DNA from: Deinococcus sp. Leaf326
GTDB taxonomy: Bacteria; Deinococcota; Deinococci; Deinococcales; Deinococcaceae
DNA: 11,645 nucleotides
Assembly: GCF_001424185.1 (NCBI RefSeq)
Contig: NZ_LMOM01000040.1
Location: 1-11,645, forward strand
Direction: 5' to 3'
This document shows, piece by piece, positions 6,865 through 11,645 of this stretch (the stretch's first letter is position 1; each line of letters opens with the position of its first letter). The position numbers and the translations under genes are program-made. A model generated the notes under the pieces. The model was given only the letters and a program-made list of their open reading frames with translations. It was not told where the DNA came from and did not search any database.

Positions 6865-7457
6865 TTAAGCAGGCCAGCGCAGAATCGTGACGTGGGCCGC
6901 GTACGAGTCCAGGCTGAAGACCAGCGGCGTGGTCCACCGGTCCTCGGTGATCGGTGTCTGGCCCTGACCCTGCTCGATGCCCGGATCGATCAGCGCGACC
7001 TCTGGATACCGGCCCAGTCGCTTCTTCGCCTCCTGCATCCAGACCTGGAGGTGAGCGCTGCTGGACAGGAGACAGACGGGGTCCAGGGCATCCTCCCAGT
7101 CTGCAACAGCCTGAGGCCCTGAAACGCGTCCTGGAAGACCAGCAGGCCAAAGCGTTGATCGGCACTCCGCCCGTAGCCCTCCAGCAATACCAGCCCCGCA
7201 TAGGTCGACAGCCTCGGAAAGAGCGTCGTGAGCGACCGCACGGCGGGATGAGGATTCAGGGGCAACTCGCCCCGCCGATTCACGTTTTTTGCAGCGGGAA
7301 GCAGCAAGAGGTCGAAGGCCTGCAGCTGCGTGCGCGGATCGGCATTCAGAAACTTCAGCATATGCCGAGGTGGCCCCAGGACATCCTGGGGCCAGAACTC
7401 AAGCGTATCCCTCAAGCGTGGCCTCTCACATAGAACAGCGGAGAGCTCAGGAACCAC
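6865..7457 (-). pseudogene. Decayed gene, first of the broken operon (one frameshift)
   Basis: The first frame is open from a GTG at 7457, with a more likely ATG at 7361 (M-L-K-F-L-N-A-D-P-R-T-Q-L-Q). It reads L-V-F-Q-D-A-F-Q-G-L-R near 7110. There one missing base shifts the frame; the continuation A-V-A-D-W-E-D-A-L-D-P, then W-M-Q-E-A-K-K-R-L-G-R-Y-P-E-V-A-L-I-D-P, ends V-T-I-L-R-W-P-A at the TAA (6865). Restored length is about 165-195 residues. The 5' end runs into the repeat at 7446-7640, so the original start may have been replaced. It lies 13-37 nt before the next gene, with a 7-bp GC hairpin at 6840-6859 between them. No family is recognised. Confidence 0.5.
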
Positions 7458-7640
7458 ACCTCGTACAGAACAATGAATAGTTGCGCCGGCCGAGAACGAC
7501 CATGTTCTTCGTAAAGAGATGCAGCAGAAGATTGAGGTAGGTCTTCGGCCGAAGAGCGAGTGAGGCCCCCGGCTCTGACAGACCCCGCTAGGTGAAGACC
7601 CATTTTTACGTCTGGAATGGGGAACTAGGGCATAGAGTGC
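7446..7640. repeat. Diverged direct repeat, left copy
   Basis: Aligned by eye to 11016-11201 in the same orientation. Over the first 115 nt about two thirds of bases match, with blocks such as GTAAAGAG, AGCAGA and GAGGTAG/AAGGTAG, and a TAGAGTGC block at nearly the same offset (187 versus 178) near the far end. On the minus strand parts read like a degraded protein C-terminus (Y-L-N-L-L-L-H-L-F-T-K-N here; Y-L-Y-R-L-L-Y-L-F-T-E-N in the other copy), but neither copy is intact. It may be a remnant of an insertion sequence or a duplicated host gene. Confidence 0.55.
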
Positions 7641-7739
7641 CCCGAAGCTGCGTTGTTGATCAACCGTGGGGGGGACGGCGGGCGAGGAGGCGCTCCGTCA
7701 GCATGCGGGCACGCTCCCAGAGAGAGTGGGACTTCGACA

Positions 7740-7771
7740 CCCCCAGAATCTCGCGTCTGGGGGCGCTTTTT
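7740..7771 (+). terminator. Rho-independent terminator
   Basis: Perfect 8-bp stem CCCCCAGA/TCTGGGGG with an 8-nt loop, then CGC and five T residues on the plus strand. No intact plus-strand gene ends just upstream, so it probably belonged to a gene lost from this spot. It now shields the cassette at 7928-10911 from transcription entering from the left. Confidence 0.75.
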
Positions 7772-7806
7772 CCGTCCCATGCAGATGCAACTCCTAAGTT
7801 AAATCC

Positions 7807-7834
7807 TTTACATATTGAACGAATCAAGTTTAAA
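7807..7834 (+). promoter_or_regulatory. Candidate promoter of the P47-like cassette
   Basis: TTTACA (7807-7812, 5 of 6) and TTTAAA (7829-7834, 4 of 6) are separated by 16 nt in a locally AT-rich patch after the terminator. A second weaker option is TTTAAA (7829) with TAAATA (7852-7857), 17 nt apart. Just downstream lies the 10-bp palindrome GTTACGTAAC (7864-7873), which could be an operator. Either promoter gives a leader of roughly 65-90 nt before the ATG at 7928. Confidence 0.35.
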
Positions 7835-7888
7835 GCGGTGGCATTAATGGCTAAATAATGGCTGTTACGTAACTCTACTTGTGGATCG

Positions 7889-7913
7889 CGTTTGCCTCCA
7901 TCAGAGGCAAACG
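7889..7913 (+). promoter_or_regulatory. Leader hairpin just before the ribosome binding site
   Basis: Perfect 10-bp stem CGTTTGCCTC/GAGGCAAACG with loop CATCA. It ends 3 nt before GGGAGG (7917-7922), the ribosome binding site of the small gene at 7928. There is no T-run, so it is not a terminator. Its position suggests mRNA stabilisation or control of translation, or an operator at the DNA level. Confidence 0.5.
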
Positions 7914-7927
7914 TCCGGGAGGTTGTT

Positions 7928-8044
7928 ATGAATGACGTCCTCAATTATTCCCCTCACCTATTCTCCGAATATTCTGTGGTGGCTGAGCGAAGTTCGCAAG
8001 AACTTCAAGTGGATTTATCTTCTCCCTGCTCATCGGCAAACTGA
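7928..8044 (+). CDS. Small 38-residue protein, first gene of the P47-like operon
   Basis: ATG at 7928 with GGGAGG 5 nt upstream, the best ribosome binding site in the cassette, and a TGA at 8042-8044, only 9 nt before the next ATG. The peptide starts M-N-D-V-L-N-Y-S-P-H-L-F-S and ends S-P-C-S-S-A-N. It is acidic, serine-rich (8 of 38 residues) and has no membrane segment or signal peptide; one cysteine lies near the C-terminus. I recognise no family. It could be a small partner of the two larger proteins, a translational coupling leader, or the detached counterpart of the 45-residue N-terminal extension of the protein at 9355. The ribosome binding site and tight spacing are the support for it being real. 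Confidence 0.55.
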   Translation: MNDVLNYSPHLFSEYSVVAERSSQELQVDLSSPCSSAN

Positions 8045-8053
8045 GAGGAGCAG

Positions 8054-9340
8054 ATGCCATCTTTAGAAGGCTGGGACACGCTTTCCGCGCTACCGATCTC
8101 TTTCGTCAATGCCGCCCTGGCGCAGCACAGCGCCTCTATTATCGGCCAGTTTTCTTTTACGGGCGGTGGATCGTTTAATACTCCTTATACCTGCACAGGT
8201 ACCTTTGGGCCATTCGCTATCGCCCGAGGCATCAACACGACGATCATCAATCTACAAATGCCGGTCGCATCTGGAACAATCCAAACTGCGCAAACCACCG
8301 TTGACCTGGCAGGCGTCGTCGTCATTATGGCGGTATCGCTCACTTTTATTCAGGGCAGTGCAGTTGGTCTGAGCTTGGACCTTGCGGCAGCTGGCAAATA
8401 CGGGACGTCGCCTCAACCGGGTCTGGTAACGCCGCTCTCTTTGACAGGTCCCCCCGCAGTTCTCACCTTACTCGGTCAGGCCGGAATCCAAGACGTTCTT
8501 GACGGCTTCGCGCAGACGATCGTCGAGCATGCCCAGCCGCTGCAATACTTTTTTGCCGAACTGAATGACACATTGTTGCCGCAGGAAGCTTGGCTGCAAG
8601 CGACGGCTTACGCCTACAGTTACCTGCTCCAGACGAGTGGCGACGATTACCTCGCTATTTCCACCATGGTGGCTGGGCATTCGGCACCAGCCACCGTCAA
8701 CGTCGATGCCTCCTTCCTGCCTCCTGCAGGGAGTTCGGCGAACAGTGCCACGGCCATTACCGGGGATCTATTTTTACAGCAACTGATCATGCCGCAATTG
8801 CCTCAAGCCTTCCAAGGTCGTCTCAGCGCAGGAAATTTGTCATTCGATTCGGCGCAGCACCGAATTGTTAACAGTACACCATTTGACCTCGCTCAGATCC
8901 AGGTCGGACTGATCTGGTACACCCCGACGATTACTTCGCTTGTCGTCAACAATCAGGAGAATGCTATCCAGATCAGTCTGAGTGGCAATTGCGACCTGTA
9001 TGCGGGCATCAGCATGTCCTTCTCCTTCCAGGCCTCCCCCAGTCTCAGTTTTTCGGGCGCGACGCAGACCCTGACCTTCCTCCCGGATCCCAATCCGATC
9101 TCCAGTCATCATGCCGATGTGCCCTGGTGGTGGTTTGCAGGGGGATTGATCGTGGAAGCAGTCGTCCAGGCAGTCGTCGCCGTGATCTCCAGCGATTTAG
9201 GTGATGACCTGACCAGCTTATTGAACACCCAGAGCATTTCTGGGGTACAGACTAACGTCAATTGGTCGGATGCCACCCATCAGACCGTTCTCGGTGTCGC
9301 GCTCGACAATAGTTTCTCGACGCTCGCGACGCTGACCTGA
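8054..9340 (+). CDS. P47/OrfX-family TULIP-domain protein, copy 1
   Basis: 428 residues, ATG preceded by AGGAG at 3 nt. No signal peptide. I assign it to the P47/OrfX family (TULIP fold, tubular lipid-binding) from blocks in the expected order: G-W-D-T-L-S-A-L at 6-13 with F-V-N at 17-19, G-T-F-G-P-F at 49-54, A-Y-A-Y at 185-188, D-Y-L-A-I-S-T-M-V at 198-206, and D-L-F-L-Q-Q-L-I-M-P at 238-247. The same blocks recur in the next protein. P47 and OrfX2/3 occur in botulinum orfX clusters and in a clostridial mosquitocidal toxin operon; lipid binding and help in toxin action have been proposed, but the role is unsettled. Residues 356-376 form a hydrophobic helix after three tryptophans, a possible membrane segment. 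No toxin is nearby. The family call is from memory of motifs, not a search. Confidence 0.7.
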   Translation: MPSLEGWDTLSALPISFVNAALAQHSASIIGQFSFTGGGSFNTPYTCTGTFGPFAIARGINTTIINLQMPVASGTIQTAQTTVDLAGVVVIMAVSLTFIQGSAVGLSLDLAAAGKYGTSPQPGLVTPLSLTGPPAVLTLLGQAGIQDVLDGFAQTIVEHAQPLQYFFAELNDTLLPQEAWLQATAYAYSYLLQTSGDDYLAISTMVAGHSAPATVNVDASFLPPAGSSANSATAITGDLFLQQLIMPQLPQAFQGRLSAGNLSFDSAQHRIVNSTPFDLAQIQVGLIWYTPTITSLVVNNQENAIQISLSGNCDLYAGISMSFSFQASPSLSFSGATQTLTFLPDPNPISSHHADVPWWWFAGGLIVEAVVQAVVAVISSDLGDDLTSLLNTQSISGVQTNVNWSDATHQTVLGVALDNSFSTLATLT

Positions 9341-9354
9341 AGGAGAGATGACGA

Positions 9355-10911
9355 ATGCAACTTCAACTTGGTGAACGTGAACTTATTGGTGACCGCTACC
9401 GTATTCCTGTAATTGATCTGGAGGCGCCCCCCCGTCTGGAGTTAGAGGCAACGCAAACGCCCACCACGCAGCCATTTCAGACCAATAACTGGGATACGGT
9501 GTTCTCGGCGAGTTTCACTCAGATGAACCAGTACATCTTGGCTGAATCCGAACTGCATCCGGAAAACTACCCCACCGCCTGGAGTGCAACCGTTCCCCCC
9601 AGTGGCTTCAGTGAAGGGTACTCGGGAAGTGGAACTTTTCAGCCTTGGCAACTGGACGCGGCCAATCCGGACAGTGGTGAAATGCTGATGATGAACTGGC
9701 AGATCCCCACCTGCACTGTCACGTTAGCCGACGGGACCACGTATAACGTCACGAATGCCGTGGCACAGGTGGAGGTTTCCCTGGTCGCGGTGTCGACAGA
9801 GGGGTCAACCAGTACACCTGGTCCGGTAACGAAGGCCTACATGCTGAATACTCAAGGCACTGCCACGTTGCCGGTGGCCACAGTGTTGACTGTGACCTAT
9901 GAGACCCCTACTCCCCCCGTCGATGGTTTGGATGGAGCGATTAAAAACCTGTTGGCGACATGGGCTCAGAGCAACATCGGCGAGTTCAAGCATGTCTTCG
10001 CTACAATTACGTTGGACCAGCAAGCTTCTCCCAGTTCGTTTCAATGGTTGGTACCGACGACTTCGGCTTACGCGTACAACACATCCGGGAATCCGGATAC
10101 TTCTTACTTCGCCGTCTTAGGCATGGTAGACAACCACTCGAGTGCGAGTACGGCCTTGGTTCTGGACGCGGGATCGGTTCCTGTAGGTCAGCAGGCTTGT
10201 TACAATTTAGCTCAGGATACGATGATGCAGGAGATGATTCTCCCCAATCTCGCTGGGCAGTTTCCTGCGGCTACAGCTGACACGTTTGTTTATGAAAACC
10301 ACCAGATTGTACTGGCCGCTAATACAACTTTGAACATCGGGACTGTCAAGGTAGGTTTGATCAATTATGATCAGATTCTGGAGTCTTTCAATATTTCGGT
10401 CAATGGGAGTCAGCTGGTTGTATACTCTTATGTGCACACACCCATTTCGCCTGGAATTGACGCTTATGTAGAAAACACAGCTTACTACAATTTAACCCTC
10501 GGAACAAGTAGCACCGGAACTCAATCCATCACATACACGGTAGCTCAGCCCCCCCTCCAGCGAAGCTGGAGCGAAACAGCGACTTGGGTGATCATTACTG
10601 AAGCGATTGCAGATTTGATTTTAGCGGTGATCGGCGCAGTGATCGGTGCAGTCGTATCGTCTACGTTGAGCACGACGCTTCGTGTGATTGTGGCCATCGT
10701 TGCTGGTGGTGTGCTGGCGGCCGTTACGCAGATTCTTGAGGAAACACCTGTTTGGATTGCCGGGAGTGTTCCAGATACACTACCAGCTATTGACGTACTT
10801 TTTAACAATGCAGCGGGCGGGTATAAGTGGACAGATACAGCAAATTTCAAACTGACTACAGTAGGACTTAACGGGTCATTACAGATGTCAGGTCAGATGA
10901 TTCCTAACTAA
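9355..10911 (+). CDS. P47/OrfX-family TULIP-domain protein, copy 2
   Basis: 518 residues; GGAGAG lies 7 nt before the ATG and the gene starts 14 nt after the previous stop, so the two are co-translated partners. A 45-residue acidic and proline-containing N-terminal extension comes first, then N-W-D-T-V-F-S-A at 45-52 with M-N at 57-58, G-S-G-T-F-Q-P-W at 91-98, A-Y-A-Y at 238-241, S-Y-F-A-V-L-G-M-V at 250-258 and D-T-M-M-Q-E-M-I-L-P at 288-297. These match copy 1 block for block, so the pair arose by duplication. Two long hydrophobic segments, about 409-434 (A-V-I-G-A-V-I-G-A-V-V) and 443-461 (I-V-A-G-G-V-L-A-A-V), form a potential hairpin absent as a pair from copy 1. The C-terminus, V-G-L-N-G-S-L-Q-M-S-G, resembles the end of P47 proteins. 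Its base composition is clearly lower in GC than the zinc locus, suggesting transfer. Confidence 0.7.
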   Translation: MQLQLGERELIGDRYRIPVIDLEAPPRLELEATQTPTTQPFQTNNWDTVFSASFTQMNQYILAESELHPENYPTAWSATVPPSGFSEGYSGSGTFQPWQLDAANPDSGEMLMMNWQIPTCTVTLADGTTYNVTNAVAQVEVSLVAVSTEGSTSTPGPVTKAYMLNTQGTATLPVATVLTVTYETPTPPVDGLDGAIKNLLATWAQSNIGEFKHVFATITLDQQASPSSFQWLVPTTSAYAYNTSGNPDTSYFAVLGMVDNHSSASTALVLDAGSVPVGQQACYNLAQDTMMQEMILPNLAGQFPAATADTFVYENHQIVLAANTTLNIGTVKVGLINYDQILESFNISVNGSQLVVYSYVHTPISPGIDAYVENTAYYNLTLGTSSTGTQSITYTVAQPPLQRSWSETATWVIITEAIADLILAVIGAVIGAVVSSTLSTTLRVIVAIVAGGVLAAVTQILEETPVWIAGSVPDTLPAIDVLFNNAAGGYKWTDTANFKLTTVGLNGSLQMSGQMIPN

Positions 10912-10935
10912 GACAAAGTTCATATTAGTCAATCT

Positions 10936-10987
10936 AGTTAGTATGTAAAAGCAGTCATTTCAAAGCGACTGCTTTTACATACTAACT
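10936..10987. terminator. Long palindromic (bidirectional) terminator
   Basis: A perfect 21-bp inverted repeat (outer arms AGTTAGTATG and CATACTAACT) around a 10-nt loop, starting 25 nt after the stop at 10911. Inside it, AAAAGCAGTC pairs with GACTGCTTTT, which has the A-run/T-run form of a terminator on both strands. The arms extend farther than terminators usually do, so an origin as a small inverted-repeat element is possible. Confidence 0.65.
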
Positions 10988-11015
10988 GATGCTGGAGAAA
11001 ACGAGTTTCCTCATA

Positions 11016-11201
11016 CTCAGAATCCACAACTTGTATAGGGCAATGATAGCCGTGCTAGCCAAAAGATTCTGCGTTTTCTGTAAAGAGGTATAGCAGACGA
11101 TAAAGGTAGAGATTCAGCTAAAGGGCGAACAGCATATGTTGTACGCTGCTCGCCAGCATTAGACTCAGTCGCGGGTCAATCGGGATCAGTGTCTAGAGTG
11201 C
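11016..11201. repeat. Diverged direct repeat, right copy
   Basis: Counterpart of 7446-7640, same orientation, about two thirds identical over the first 115 nt and shorter by about 9 nt overall. It is more AT-rich than the left copy and holds several stop codons in the frame that is open in the left copy. It begins about 30 nt after the palindromic terminator. Together the copies enclose the P47-like cassette. Confidence 0.55.
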
Positions 11202-11243
11202 TTCCTCTAAGAGTGAGATCTCACGCAGTACCGCCTCGTCAGT

Positions 11244-11516
11244 TCAGGTCAAAATCACGCATCCGGCACAGCAGCGCATTCGTGAGCTGTACGGTTCGAC
11301 TCTGAATTCCGGAGAGTTCCCAGGGTCGTGCGGGGACGAGATCTTCTTGCCCCTGGGTGGGAGAGGCCCGGTAGAAAAGCTCACTTGGTGTAACGGTTTC
11401 CCCGCCAGGCTCACCGTATTCAACCAGAAGGTGTTGTTAGGACCGAAAAAAATCAGGAAGAGATGTCTGGCGCCCAGCGGATGACCGAACAGGGTCTCTG
11501 CTGTGAAACTCAGGAC
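11244..11516 (-). pseudogene. Frameshifted gene fragment of unknown function
   Basis: On the minus strand one frame reads V-L-S-F-T-A-E-T-L-F-G-H-P-L-G-A-R-H-L-F-L-I-F-F-G-P-N from 11516. After a frameshift near 11425-11455, close to a run of seven T residues, another frame reads L-L-V-E-Y-G-E-P-G-G-E-T-V-T-P-S-E-L-F-Y-R-A-S, then A-R-P-W-E-L-S-G-I-Q-S and ends M-R-D-F-D-L-N at 11244. The pieces look like one protein C-terminus of about 90 residues. Its 5' part is missing, replaced by the transposase fragment. I do not recognise the family. Confidence 0.4.
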
Positions 11517-11519
11517 CCC

Positions 11520-11645
11520 CTATTGATCTCGGCATAAATTGGAGTCTATCAAGTGCTGTGGAAGCTGGATGTAGCGTACGCGCTGCCAGGCCCTGACCAA
11601 CCGGGCCTTGAGCTCGTCCACGTTCGACGCACAGAAGTTCCCCAG
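11520..11645 (-). CDS. Probable IS630-type transposase, C-terminal fragment (runs off window)
   Basis: An open frame enters from the right edge and stops at a TAG (11520-11522). Its 41 residues include L-G-N-F-C-A-S-N-V-D-E-L-K-A-R and A-W-Q-R-V-R-Y-I, which resemble the C-terminal end of IS630-family DDE transposases (a short segment with N-(F/L)-C, then D-E-L and a basic helix). The catalytic part lies outside the window. Terminal inverted repeats were not found, so whether the element is complete cannot be judged. The assignment is tentative. Confidence 0.45.
   Translation of the reverse strand: MGNFCASNVDELKARLVRAWQRVRYIQLPQHLIDSNLCRDQ

Noticed and set aside
4786..7643. Shared 11-mer GGCACTCTATG in opposite orientations near 4786 and 7633
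   Set aside because: A match this short is expected many times by chance in a window of this length, and the flanks do not align.
7660..7944. Minus-strand frame of 94 codons across the terminator and the cassette promoter
   Set aside because: It spans a clear intrinsic terminator and the hairpin before the small gene, and has no ribosome binding site or recognisable domain.
1..11645. CRISPR array, tRNA or rRNA genes
   Set aside because: No regularly spaced short repeats and no tRNA- or rRNA-like segments were seen on either strand.

Overview
The window looks like an accessory segment (plasmid or genomic island) of a Deinococcus-type bacterium. The main reasons are an 81-residue ribosomal protein L28 of Deinococcus type, high GC over most of the window, and genes that appear to start directly at the 5' end of the mRNA (a -10 element 7-8 nt before the ATG), which is common in Deinococcus. 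Genus-level assignment is an inference.

Left part, positions 469-5836, all on the minus strand: a zinc-limitation locus. Read in the direction of transcription it holds a Zur/Fur-like operator over a leaderless promoter, a wrecked COG0523 GTPase, rpmB (L28), a second COG0523 GTPase with its middle deleted and read in frame into a zinc-binding ABC solute-binding protein (ZnuA/AztC type), and two secreted beta-propeller proteins, the second an AztD-like zinc metallochaperone. A separate gene at 5261-5836 carries a closely related operator at its start. No transporter ATPase or permease is present, so the solute-binding protein and chaperone must serve a transporter encoded elsewhere, or the locus is decaying. 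The stretch 1-468 has hairpins but no recognisable gene.

Middle, 5906-7457, minus strand: three unrecognised genes in one former operon, each broken by frameshifts or stops.

Right part, 7740-11010, plus strand: a lower-GC cassette between an intrinsic terminator and a 21-bp palindromic terminator, bracketed by two diverged direct repeats of about 190 bp. It encodes a previously unlisted 38-residue peptide with a strong ribosome binding site, then two paralogous proteins of 428 and 518 residues. Both carry a W-D-T motif near the N-terminus and further shared blocks that I recognise as the P47/OrfX family of TULIP-fold proteins, known from botulinum neurotoxin orfX clusters and from clostridial mosquitocidal toxin operons. 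No toxin gene is visible here. This three-gene unit is the most interesting system in the window.

The right edge, 11244-11645, holds a frameshifted gene fragment and the C-terminus of a probable IS630-type transposase, so the cassette sits among mobile-element debris.
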